Source: Limnobaculum zhutongyuii (GTDB lineage: Bacteria; Pseudomonadota; Gammaproteobacteria; Enterobacterales; Enterobacteriaceae). Taken from it: a stretch of 64,000 bases of DNA. Positions within the stretch are counted from its first letter, which is position 1; each line of letters opens with the position of its first letter. A program made the translations under genes and the position numbers. The stretch is taken from contig NZ_CP034752.1 of the NCBI RefSeq assembly GCF_004295645.1, positions 2,728,001-2,792,000 on the forward strand. Direction: 5' to 3'. This document shows positions 53,974-62,492 of this stretch, piece by piece. The notes below the pieces were generated by a model. The model searched no databases. It was given only the letters and a program-made list of their open reading frames with translations, and had not been told where the DNA came from.

Positions 53974-56748
53974 ATGACCAAATACAGCCTTCGGGCCCGC
54001 ATGATGATACTGATCCTTGCCCCCACCCTATTAATCGGGCTTCTGATCAGTACCTTTTTCGTGGTTCACCGCTATAACGAGCTACAGGATCAACTGGTTG
54101 ATTCCGGCTCCAGCATCATCGAACCTCTTGCCATCGCCAGTGAATATGGCATGACGTTCAGTAACCGCGAAGGCGTTCGTCAATTGGTCAGTATGTTACA
54201 CCGACGCCACTCAAATATCGTGCGTTCTATTGCTGTTTTTGACACTCAAAATCACTTATTAGTGACTTCTAACTTCCATCAAAATTATACCTTATTACAG
54301 CTGCCCAAGGGGGCGGCAATTCCGGATGATTTAACCGTCACGACCAAAGGGGACTCACTGATCCTCAGAACCCCGATCGTTTCGGAAAATCAGCTACCGG
54401 ATATGGATGTCAGCCTGGAACCCGGCCACAGCACGCTGGGCTACATTGCCATTGAGCTGGATTTACGTACCGTTCGACTACAGCAATATAAAGAAATTTT
54501 CGTTGCCACCCTGCTACTCAGCCTCTGTTTATGTATTGCCATGCTGTTTGCCTATCGCCTGATGCGTGATGTCACCGGGCCAATCCGCAACATGGTTAAC
54601 ACCGTAGACCGTATTCGTCGCGGTCAGTTAGATAGCCGGGTTGAGGGGTATATGCTGGGCGAGTTGGATATGCTGAAGAACGGCATAAACTCAATGGCCA
54701 TGTCCCTTGCTGCCTATCATGAAGAGATGCAGCAAAATATCGATCAGGCAACCTCTGACCTGCGGGAAACGCTGGAACAGATGGAGATCCAAAACGTAGA
54801 ACTGGATCTGGCCAAAAAACGCGCGCAGGAAGCGGCCCGAATTAAATCTGAGTTCCTGGCGAATATGTCTCATGAGCTTCGAACCCCGCTTAACGGTGTG
54901 ATTGGTTTCACTCGCCAAACCCTGAAAACATCGCTAACGCCAACGCAAACCGATTACCTGCAAACCATTGAACGTTCAGCAAACAACCTGTTAAACATCA
55001 TTAATGATGTGCTGGACTTCTCCAAGCTGGAAGCCGGCAAACTGGTGTTAGAACATATTCCATTCTCACTGCGGGATACGGTAGATGAAACCGCGATTTT
55101 ACTGGCACACAGCGCCCATGAGAAATCTCTGGAACTGACGCTGAACATCAACAACGATGTGCCGGACAACATCGTAGGTGATCCATTACGCTTACAGCAA
55201 GTGATCATGAACCTGCTGGGAAATGCCATCAAATTCACCGAACAGGGCAATATTGATATCAATATTGAACTGCGTATGCTGCATGAAAACAGTGCTGATA
55301 TTGAGATTCAGGTGCACGACACCGGCATTGGTATTTCTGAACGCCAGCAATCTCAGCTGTTCCAGGCTTTCCGTCAGGCAGACGCGAGTATTTCCCGTCG
55401 TCATGGTGGTACCGGCCTGGGGCTGGTGATTACTCAGCGTTTGGTGAAGGAGATGGGTGGAGATATCTGTTTCCACAGCCAGCTACATAAAGGTTCAACC
55501 TTCTGGTTCCATATTAATCTGGAGCTAAGCGACCGCTCTATTTTGGGTGATGGTCGCCATCTGACCAAACTGTCAGGTCAACGAATTCTGTATGTGGAAG
55601 CGAACCCGGCTGCAACTCAGGCTACATTAAATATCTTCCAGTCAGAACCGGTAGAAGTTATTCATTATGATAATTTCGATCAAATCCCGGAGAAACATCA
55701 GCAATACGATATCGTTCTGCATGGCGTACCAATTGCTACTGATGATATTGATAAATACACCAATGGCGTAATGAAACAGGCGCTATCGCTTTCTGAACGT
55801 TTGATTCTGGCGATTCCAAATCAGCCTCATATGGATGCGGAAACCCTGAAACAAGCCGGGGCACAAGCCTGCCTGTTTAAACCACTTTCTCGCAATCGAC
55901 TGTTTAATGCGCTACTGGCGGCGCAGTCATTACCCGAACCACAAGTATCAGAGAAAACTCATCACTTGCCACTCAACGTGATGGCCGTTGATGATAATCC
56001 GGCAAACCTAAAACTGATTGGCGTACTACTGGAAGATCTGGTGTCTAACGTCATTCTTTGCCACAGCGGTGAAGAAGCGATTGCACAGGCGAAAAAACAC
56101 GATCTGGATATTATCCTGATGGATATTCAGATGCCGGAAATTGACGGTATCAAAGCCGCTGAGTTAATCCGTAAGCTACCAAACCATATCACTACGCCGA
56201 TTGTTGCTGTCACCGCCCACGCGGCTATTGGTGAGCGGGAACGCCTGATGAATGCGGGGATGGATGATTATCTGGCTAAGCCAATAAACGAAGATATGCT
56301 GTTTAATGTGTTAAAAACTCAATGCCGCATTCCATTAAGTATTCAGACTAAAGAACCGCTCATTCCGGTAAGCCATGTGGAAACCCGACCGGTTAGCGTA
56401 GCCTCAACATCGCTGGACTGGGAGCTGGCGCTGCGTCAGGCAGCAAACAAAGAAGATTTAGCCCGAGACCTGCTAACAATATTGGTCGATTTCCTGTCTG
56501 AAGTTGAAGAACGGGTTCAGGCAGTACTGGACGGTAATAAAGACGATGACATCGTTAATATCATCCACAAACTGCACGGAAGCTGTAGCTACAGCGGCGT
56601 ACCACGTCTGAAACAACTCTGTCAGTATCTGGAAAGCCAACTGCGTAACGGAACGCCAGCGGAAGATCTGGAACCGGAATGGATGGAACTGTTGGATGAA
56701 TTCGAAAACGTCAGAAGAGAAGCGGTTGATTTTATCAAAACGGAGTAA
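53974..56748 (+). CDS. barA: Hybrid sensor histidine kinase BarA
   Basis: 924 residues (E. coli 918). Start ATG 53974 gives MTKYSLRARMMILILAPT, as in E. coli, with GGAA upstream; an earlier TTG is rejected. Two membrane helices flank a periplasmic domain, then HAMP (RLMRDVTGPIRNMVNTVDRI), the kinase with SHELRTPLNGVIGF (phospho-His), HATPase GTGLGLVITQRL, a receiver with ILMDIQMPEIDG (phospho-Asp) and a C-terminal Hpt with NIIHKLHGSCSYSG. It phosphorylates UvrY, controlling the Csr system in response to short-chain carboxylates. The region between kinase and receiver is less conserved. Confidence 0.97.
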   Translation: MTKYSLRARMMILILAPTLLIGLLISTFFVVHRYNELQDQLVDSGSSIIEPLAIASEYGMTFSNREGVRQLVSMLHRRHSNIVRSIAVFDTQNHLLVTSNFHQNYTLLQLPKGAAIPDDLTVTTKGDSLILRTPIVSENQLPDMDVSLEPGHSTLGYIAIELDLRTVRLQQYKEIFVATLLLSLCLCIAMLFAYRLMRDVTGPIRNMVNTVDRIRRGQLDSRVEGYMLGELDMLKNGINSMAMSLAAYHEEMQQNIDQATSDLRETLEQMEIQNVELDLAKKRAQEAARIKSEFLANMSHELRTPLNGVIGFTRQTLKTSLTPTQTDYLQTIERSANNLLNIINDVLDFSKLEAGKLVLEHIPFSLRDTVDETAILLAHSAHEKSLELTLNINNDVPDNIVGDPLRLQQVIMNLLGNAIKFTEQGNIDINIELRMLHENSADIEIQVHDTGIGISERQQSQLFQAFRQADASISRRHGGTGLGLVITQRLVKEMGGDICFHSQLHKGSTFWFHINLELSDRSILGDGRHLTKLSGQRILYVEANPAATQATLNIFQSEPVEVIHYDNFDQIPEKHQQYDIVLHGVPIATDDIDKYTNGVMKQALSLSERLILAIPNQPHMDAETLKQAGAQACLFKPLSRNRLFNALLAAQSLPEPQVSEKTHHLPLNVMAVDDNPANLKLIGVLLEDLVSNVILCHSGEEAIAQAKKHDLDIILMDIQMPEIDGIKAAELIRKLPNHITTPIVAVTAHAAIGERERLMNAGMDDYLAKPINEDMLFNVLKTQCRIPLSIQTKEPLIPVSHVETRPVSVASTSLDWELALRQAANKEDLARDLLTILVDFLSEVEERVQAVLDGNKDDDIVNIIHKLHGSCSYSGVPRLKQLCQYLESQLRNGTPAEDLEPEWMELLDEFENVRREAVDFIKTE

Positions 56749-56785
56749 GTGATAATTTAACGATTGCTCTGTTATTCTGCCTCTG

Positions 56786-56808
56786 TCGCCCCGTTAATCA
56801 CGGGGCGA
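56786..56808. terminator. Hairpin between convergent barA and pdxJ
   Basis: TCGCCCCGT / ACGGGGCGA, a perfect 9-bp stem with a 5-base loop, 38 bases after barA; only a weak T-rich tract follows on the plus strand. Confidence 0.6.
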
Positions 56809-56836
56809 TGTGGTTTTGGCCGTTATAAAAGCAGAA

Positions 56837-57568
56837 CTACTTTCTTGCTGCCAGCATCAAGGCCTTCATATCCGCCACTGCCGCATGCAACCCTGACATT
56901 ACCGCCCGACCAATAATGGCATGTCCAATATTCAATTCATAAATTTCAGGCAGTGCTGCGATTGCCTGAACATTATGGTAGGTCAATCCGTGCCCGGCAT
57001 TCACATGCAGACCTTTGCCGGCGGCATAAGTGGCTGCCTGAGCAATGCGCAGCAGTTCTGCTTCACGCTCCAGTTCGTTTTCTGCATCAGCATAACGACC
57101 GGTATGGATTTCAATAAAAGTGGCACCTACTGCTACAGCGGCATCAATTTGACGATGGTCTGCATCAATAAACAGTGATACAGCAATACCGGCTTCCACC
57201 AGACGCCCAACCGCCACGGTCATTTTATCAATTTGACCGGCCACATCTAACCCACCATCAGTGGTCACTTCCTGACGTTTTTCCGGAACCAGACAGCAGA
57301 ATGCTGGTTTGATTTCACAGGCAATATTCACCATCTCATCGGTTACCGCCATTTCCAGATTCATACGGGTTTGAATGGTCTGGTTAAGCAGCTTAACATC
57401 CCGATCGGTAATATGACGGCGGTCTTCCCGCAGGTGAATAGTAATACCATCGGCTCCTGCCTGTTCGGCGATAAACGCGGCCTGAACCGGATCCGGATAT
57501 TGAGTACCACGGGCATTACGTAACGTTGCGATATGGTCGATATTGACGCCTAACAATAAATCCGACAT
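56837..57568 (-). CDS. pdxJ: Pyridoxine 5'-phosphate synthase
   Basis: 243 residues, same as E. coli. It condenses 1-deoxyxylulose 5-phosphate with 3-amino-2-oxopropyl phosphate to make PNP. LLGVNIDHIATLRNARGT, GADGITIHLREDRRHI, CLVPEKRQEVTTDGGLD, SLFIDADHRQID, HVNAGHGLTYHNV and LNIGHAIIGRA are all in place. In E. coli acpS follows pdxJ; here barA is convergent instead. 214 bases separate it from recO; they contain nothing I recognise. Confidence 0.98.
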   Translation of the reverse strand: MSDLLLGVNIDHIATLRNARGTQYPDPVQAAFIAEQAGADGITIHLREDRRHITDRDVKLLNQTIQTRMNLEMAVTDEMVNIACEIKPAFCCLVPEKRQEVTTDGGLDVAGQIDKMTVAVGRLVEAGIAVSLFIDADHRQIDAAVAVGATFIEIHTGRYADAENELEREAELLRIAQAATYAAGKGLHVNAGHGLTYHNVQAIAALPEIYELNIGHAIIGRAVMSGLHAAVADMKALMLAARK

Positions 57569-57782
57569 GACTCCACCTTAAAAGTTAATGAATGCCTTTC
57601 CGACACCAGAAGTTGACATTTTTCATTTTCCAATCGTTTTTAATCACCATCCTGTGTGATATAGCGCCTGATGTTCTGAATGGACTAAAAAATCTGTTCC
57701 ATTCTTTTACCGGATTTAATCAAAAAAGAAAATGAAATCAGGAATTTTAACTGCTGAACAAGGTGTAAACCTTTAACGATTA

Positions 57783-58525
57783 CTATTCATCAACAGGTAA
57801 GGTCGAGTCTGAGGCGGGTTTTTTAATGGTAAATTGTCGAAACAGCTCGCGGCTTTTCAGCGGCTTGCCCCCTAAATAGGGTTTCAGTGCGATGCGGGTA
57901 AAACGTTTGGCGGCTTTAAGCGTGTCAACATCGGGAAACTCCCGATTGGCCAAAGCCTGTAAATCACGGCCGGTAAAAGAGAAGTGGTCCACCACCAGAC
58001 TGGCAATAAACCCTTTTTCTGCCCGATAGCGGTAAGTCATCTGCTCAGTGACAGGTTCACCGCTGCCAGCGCAGTGTAAAAAATCAATGCCGTATCCCAA
58101 ATGGCCCAGCAGAGCGAGTTCAAAACGGCGAAGGATGCGTTCAGGTGAACCAGAGACACCAGCAAGCGATTGAATACATTCTAAATAATCGAAAAACAGC
58201 GAGGAGTATGGCGTTTCGGCTTCCAGTACCCTATCCAGCACTTCATTAACGTAAAGGCCGCTGTACAGCGTCAGGCCAGAAAGCGGTAACGAGAGGGAAA
58301 CGGCTTCAGCGGCGCGTAACGTTTTAACACCACCTTTCCCCCCCAGCGAACTAAAAGAGGCGTAAAAGGCTGCAAGCAGCCTTTTAAATGTGAACGGCGA
58401 CCGCGGGCACCTTTGGCTAACAACTTTATTCTGCCGTGACTTTCTGTAAACAGATCCAGTAGCAAACTGGTTTCACTGTAAGGTCGTCCGTGCAGAACAA
58501 AAGCCCGTTGCCAGCCGTCAATCAT
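57783..58525 (-). pseudogene. recO: DNA repair protein RecO, frameshifted in a poly-G tract
   Basis: RecO promotes RecA loading in recombinational repair together with RecR. The N-terminal OB fold reads IDGWQRAFVLHGRPYSETSLLLDLFTE and then FTPLLVRWGG before going out of frame at a run of seven G (minus strand; C tract 58338-58344). With eight G it would continue GGKGGVKTLRAAEAVSLSLP as in E. coli RecO, then join the second open segment (VLDRVLEAETPYSSLFFDYLECIQSLAGVSGSPERILRRFELALLGHLG). The C terminus, ending near KPLKSRELFRQF, is intact. A real loss of recO would be surprising, so a one-base sequencing deletion is the first suspicion. It starts eight bases after era. Confidence 0.9.
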
Positions 58526-58533
58526 GCTTACCT

Positions 58534-59460
58534 TCAGAGGTCGTCGGTGTATCCCAGACTGCGCAATGCTCGTTCATCATCCGCCCAGCCTGATTTCACT
58601 TTCACCCAAAGCTCCAGATGAACTTTGGCTTCGAACATCTCTTCCATGTCGTGACGGGCTTCAATACCAATCGTTTTGATTTTTTGGCCTTTATTGCCAA
58701 TAACCATCTTCTTCTGGCCTTCACGCTCAACCAGAATCAAACCATTAATGTCATAGCCGCCACGCTCATTGGTCACAAAACGTTCAATCTCTACCGTGAC
58801 CGAATAAGGCAGTTCCTCACCCAGAAAACGCATCAGCTTCTCACGAATAATTTCAGAGGCCATAAAGCGCTGAGAGCGATCGGTAATGTAATCTTCAGGG
58901 AAGTGGTGTTCCGCTTCCGGTAGCAGTTTACGCACGATACCGGCGATAGTATCAAGATTCATGTTCTTCTCTGCGGAGATAGGAACAATATCCATAAAGT
59001 TCATCTGCTGGCTCAGGAAAGCCATGTGCGGCAGCAGCGCTTCTTTATCGGTAACGTTATCTACTTTGTTGATAGCCAGAATAACCGGGCATTTTAAGCT
59101 GCGCAGCTTATTCACCACCATCTCATCATCGGGTGTCCAGTGTGTACCTTCCACCACAAAGATCACCAGCTCGACATCACCAATCGAGCTACTGGCAGCC
59201 CGGTTCATCAGACGGTTGATGGCGCGTTTTTCTTCAATATGTAACCCCGGGGTATCCACATAAATTGCCTGATAAGGCCCTTCGGTGTGAATTCCCATAA
59301 TACGGTGACGCGTGGTTTGCGCTTTACGTGAAGTAATCGATACCTTCTGACCTAAAAGCTGATTCAGCAATGTTGATTTACCAACGTTAGGGCGGCCCAC
59401 GATAGCAATAAAGCCACAGTATTGCTTATCCGTATCGGTTAATTGATTATCTGTTGTCAT
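58534..59460 (-). CDS. era: GTPase Era
   Basis: 308 residues (E. coli 301). Essential GTPase in 16S rRNA maturation and 30S assembly. GRPNVGKSTLLN (G1), TTRH (G2), DTPGLH (G3), NKVD (G4) and SAEKN (G5) are all present; the C-terminal KH domain contains KKMVIGNKGQKIKTIG. In E. coli era directly overlaps rnc; here it is separated from rnc by about 1.2 kb with repeat A3 and an extra gene, so era may need its own promoter. Confidence 0.98.
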   Translation of the reverse strand: MTTDNQLTDTDKQYCGFIAIVGRPNVGKSTLLNQLLGQKVSITSRKAQTTRHRIMGIHTEGPYQAIYVDTPGLHIEEKRAINRLMNRAASSSIGDVELVIFVVEGTHWTPDDEMVVNKLRSLKCPVILAINKVDNVTDKEALLPHMAFLSQQMNFMDIVPISAEKNMNLDTIAGIVRKLLPEAEHHFPEDYITDRSQRFMASEIIREKLMRFLGEELPYSVTVEIERFVTNERGGYDINGLILVEREGQKKMVIGNKGQKIKTIGIEARHDMEEMFEAKVHLELWVKVKSGWADDERALRSLGYTDDL

Positions 59461-59730
59461 TCCAATCCTAAATATAACGAATTATTTATTCATTAAAATC
59501 AATCAACTAATTTTTATGCGTTGATTCTAATGTATTTGCTAATAAGCAGACGTGAGCGTGGTTGATCTTTGCTCAGCGGTTTTCGTTGTGAATGTGGGTA
59601 ATATTAGCATTGATTGGGGTGGTTTGATATCAGATGCTATGTGGAGGTTGATTAAGTTATAAGGTTACCGGGGCTGTAAAAGTAGTTCTGGTGTAAGTTT
59701 CGACCACTAATAGTATTGTGTTCTAATAAT

Positions 59731-59960
59731 CCTCAGTGTGCGTGGCCGAGTCAAGGGGGCTGGCGAGCCCCCTTAACAATCCCGCGCTTTCGCCCCCGAA
59801 TCCAGGTCGCCTATGGCGACTTCCCTTCGCCTTCACTCGGGCTTACGCACCGGCGCAGAGCCGCTCCAGACATCGCTGCGCCTCGCCGAACATCCATGTT
59901 CGCCGTGCTACCCTCTTTCAGTTGTCGGCTGAATTCCAGCGCTCAAATAAAAAGATCAAA
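59731..59960 (+). repeat. Dispersed structured repeat family A, copy A3
   Basis: Hairpins: AAGGGGGCT/AGCCCCCTT (59753-59774), GTCGCC/GGCGAC (59807-59820), GGCGCAG/CTGCGCC (59852-59882) and CGAACAT/ATGTTCG (59887-59902). It shares GGCCGAG on the left and GCTGAATTCCAG on the right with A1 and A2. It lies in the 540-base gap between era and an unknown membrane-protein gene, within what is normally the rnc-era operon. Short frames across it (85 and 76 codons) are shadows. Confidence 0.75.
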
Positions 59961-60000
59961 AGATAAAATCTAAGGGCTAAAGGGTCGTTACCTTTATTAA

Positions 60001-60561
60001 CTACAGTCGTCCAAGGCCGGTCGCTACTGTGGCGATAATCCCAACTAACGTTAAGCTGCTACCGATAATGATGATGGGAACCAGTGCACCGAGTACGATT
60101 GGGCGAGTGTAAGGGGCGACCTCTAATTTAAATTCGGAGCGAATCTTCTCTGGAGTGGTACAGGTAACCTGATATTTTCCGGGCCTGTCACACTGAAAAT
60201 AGCCTAAAGGAAGTGATTTATTGCCACGCATATCTGTACGCCGTACGGTAAATAGATTAAAACGGCCAAAGGGAGTGTATTCGATACTTTGTGCAGAACT
60301 GCGTTCTTTAACGGAGAATTTGGCGGAAAAATGAGCCACACCGATAATAAACTTTAGCGGAGGTATAACCACCGAGATCACATAACGTCCCGGTTCTGAA
60401 AGTTCGATCTCTTCTCCCGGTTCAGGCGCGACCTCAAAAACATAGCGAGTTTTAGGTGAAATGATTTTTCGTGCTCGAACAATGGCGATCGCCAGAATTG
60501 CACTACCAGCGATAAAACAAATAGGGGCAAGAAAATAAAGAAATGGGAGTAGTATGCTCAT
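60001..60561 (-). CDS. Unknown membrane protein between rnc and era
   Basis: 186 residues. Two strong membrane segments, residues about 5-27 (PFLYFLAPICFIAGSAILAIAIV) and about 155-180 (GALVPIIIIGSSLTLVGIIATVA), enclose a beta-rich domain of about 120 residues (FEVAPEPGEEIELSEPGRYV, YFQCDRPGKYQVTC) that would lie on one side of the membrane. I recognise no family. It is in the same orientation as rnc and era and splits that otherwise conserved pair. Confidence 0.6.
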   Translation of the reverse strand: MSILLPFLYFLAPICFIAGSAILAIAIVRARKIISPKTRYVFEVAPEPGEEIELSEPGRYVISVVIPPLKFIIGVAHFSAKFSVKERSSAQSIEYTPFGRFNLFTVRRTDMRGNKSLPLGYFQCDRPGKYQVTCTTPEKIRSEFKLEVAPYTRPIVLGALVPIIIIGSSLTLVGIIATVATGLGRL

Positions 60562-60643
60562 CGCTTATCAATCCGTTGATAAAACACCAGCAAAGAAGTT
60601 TAGCTAATGCGCTCATCCGATTAAAATGAGCGCACCGTATCGA

Positions 60644-61324
60644 TTATTCCAGGCCCAAATGTTTAAGCGCCTGTTCTGCCGCAGCCTGCTCTGCCTTACG
60701 GCGGCTGGAACCAATGCCAATAATCGCATCGTCAATGCCACTCACCTGACAGTGAATGGTAAATTCCTGATCGTGGGCTTCACCCTTCACTTGCGTGACT
60801 AAGTAGCTTGGTAACGGTAAGTGGCGCCCTTGCAAAAACTCTTGCAGACGGGTTTTAGGATCTTTTTGTTTATCGCCCGGGCTGATCTCATCTAAACGAC
60901 TCTGATACCAGGCCAGAATCAATTGCTGAACTCGGTGAATATCGCTATCGAGATAAACCGCACCGATTAACGCTTCTACCGTATCGGCTAAAATGGATTC
61001 ACGACGGAAACCACCGCTTTTCAATTCACCCGGCCCCAGACGCAAACATTCACCTAAATCGAACTCACGTCCCATTTCAGCCAGCGTATTGCCTCGAACC
61101 AGCGTTGCACGCATACGGCTCATATCGCCTTCATCAACCCGAGGAAAGCGCTGATATAGTGCATCAGCAATAACAAAACTCAAAATTGAATCGCCCAAAA
61201 ACTCCAGACGTTCATTATGTTTACTGCTGGCACTTCGATGTGTCAGAGCTTGCTGTAAAAGCGATTGCTGTTGAAACGTATAACCCAGCTTTCGCTGTAG
61301 CCTCTCAATGATGATGGGGTTCAT
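60644..61324 (-). CDS. rnc: Ribonuclease III
   Basis: 226 residues, same as E. coli. Cuts double-stranded RNA, including rRNA precursors and its own leader. NERLEFLGDSILSFVIADALY is the catalytic signature with the metal-binding Glu/Asp; VEALIGAVYLD holds the second pair; the C-terminal dsRNA-binding domain runs from DPKTRLQEFLQG to SSRRKAEQAAAEQALKHL. Confidence 0.98.
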   Translation of the reverse strand: MNPIIIERLQRKLGYTFQQQSLLQQALTHRSASSKHNERLEFLGDSILSFVIADALYQRFPRVDEGDMSRMRATLVRGNTLAEMGREFDLGECLRLGPGELKSGGFRRESILADTVEALIGAVYLDSDIHRVQQLILAWYQSRLDEISPGDKQKDPKTRLQEFLQGRHLPLPSYLVTQVKGEAHDQEFTIHCQVSGIDDAIIGIGSSRRKAEQAAAEQALKHLGLE

Positions 61325-61419
61325 GCATTACCAACAAATTGTTCCAAACGAGAAAAAATAACGGCCTAGCTTAACGGTTATCCAGCTAAAGCACTACTAT
61401 GTTATGGCGAGATGATAAA

Positions 61420-61453
61420 AAAATCCGGATCTAAGGGGTTCTAAATCCGGACT
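61420..61453 (-). terminator. Hairpin with T run between lepB and rnc
   Basis: On the minus strand TCCGGAT and ATCCGGA pair around a 14-base loop and are followed by seven T residues; it could partly end lepAB transcription or be part of the rnc leader. Confidence 0.5.
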
Positions 61454-61486
61454 ATTTACATCTGAGACAGTATAACTTAGAACGGA

Positions 61487-62476
61487 TTAGTGAATTCCGC
61501 CAATACGGCTAAAACGAATACCGGTTGGCCACTCACCTTCTTGCTTCTCAAAGCTCATCCAGATCCCTGTTGCTTTACCAACAAAGTTCTCTTCCGGTAC
61601 AAAACCCCAGAAACGGCTGTCCGCACTGTTGTCGCGGTTATCACCCATCATGAAGTATTTGCCTTCCGGTACAATCCAGGTATTAGCCGGAGCGCCTGGT
61701 TGCTGATAATAATCACTCGCGCTGTTCGCTACGCCAGGAATCATTAACGTCTGGTGAAATTCATTACCCAATTTTTCGTTACGTTCAACCATATACACGC
61801 CGCGTAAACCTTCAGCACGTTCTGCTTCGGTTTTAGTATCGAAGAAGCGAGTGGTCATCTGGTTGGCACCACCGGCCGAAGGTTCAAAGCCAATAAACCA
61901 GCTGCTTTTCTCCAAATCAGAATACTCAAGCTCAGCGGCTGGCTTACACTCTTTCCCCGTAGGACAGGCCGGAGTGATAGTTAACTTCTTCGAGTTTGGA
62001 TCGAAATGAATGGTATCTCCCGGCAACCCGACAACACGCTTAATATAATCAATATTCTTATCCAGAGGATATTTGAATACCGCAATATCACCACGCTGCG
62101 GCGTACCGGTTTTAATCAGTGTCGTCTGGGTAATCGGATCTTTAACGCCATAAGCGTACTTTTCCACCAGAATAAAATCACCGATCAGCAGCGTTGGCAT
62201 CATGGAACCGGATGGAATCTGAAAAGGCTCATATAAAAAAGAGCGCAACACAAATACCACGGCCAGTACGGGAAACACAGAAACACAGCTTTCAATCCAG
62301 CCTGGTTGTCTGGCCACTCTGGCCAGCGCTTTACCATCAATCTTTCCGTCGGTCTCAACCCTGAGGGCTTCAATCTTAATGCGTCGCGCAGGCGCCCACT
62401 TAAAGCGGTCCAGACACCAGATGATTCCCGTCACCAGTGTGGCCACAGCTAAAATTAAGGCAAACATATTCGCCAT
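61487..62476 (-). CDS. lepB: Signal peptidase I
   Basis: 329 residues (E. coli 324). Removes signal peptides from exported proteins at the periplasmic face. Two N-terminal membrane helices (ANMFALILAVATLVTGIIWC and VFPVLAVVFVLRSFL), then IPSGSMMPTLLIGDFILVEK with the catalytic Ser, DYIKRVVGLPGDTI with the catalytic Lys, and MMGDNRDNSADSRFWGFVPE. It lies 16 bases after lepA. Confidence 0.98.
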   Translation of the reverse strand: MANMFALILAVATLVTGIIWCLDRFKWAPARRIKIEALRVETDGKIDGKALARVARQPGWIESCVSVFPVLAVVFVLRSFLYEPFQIPSGSMMPTLLIGDFILVEKYAYGVKDPITQTTLIKTGTPQRGDIAVFKYPLDKNIDYIKRVVGLPGDTIHFDPNSKKLTITPACPTGKECKPAAELEYSDLEKSSWFIGFEPSAGGANQMTTRFFDTKTEAERAEGLRGVYMVERNEKLGNEFHQTLMIPGVANSASDYYQQPGAPANTWIVPEGKYFMMGDNRDNSADSRFWGFVPEENFVGKATGIWMSFEKQEGEWPTGIRFSRIGGIH

Positions 62477-62492
62477 GCGAACTCCTTATTAC

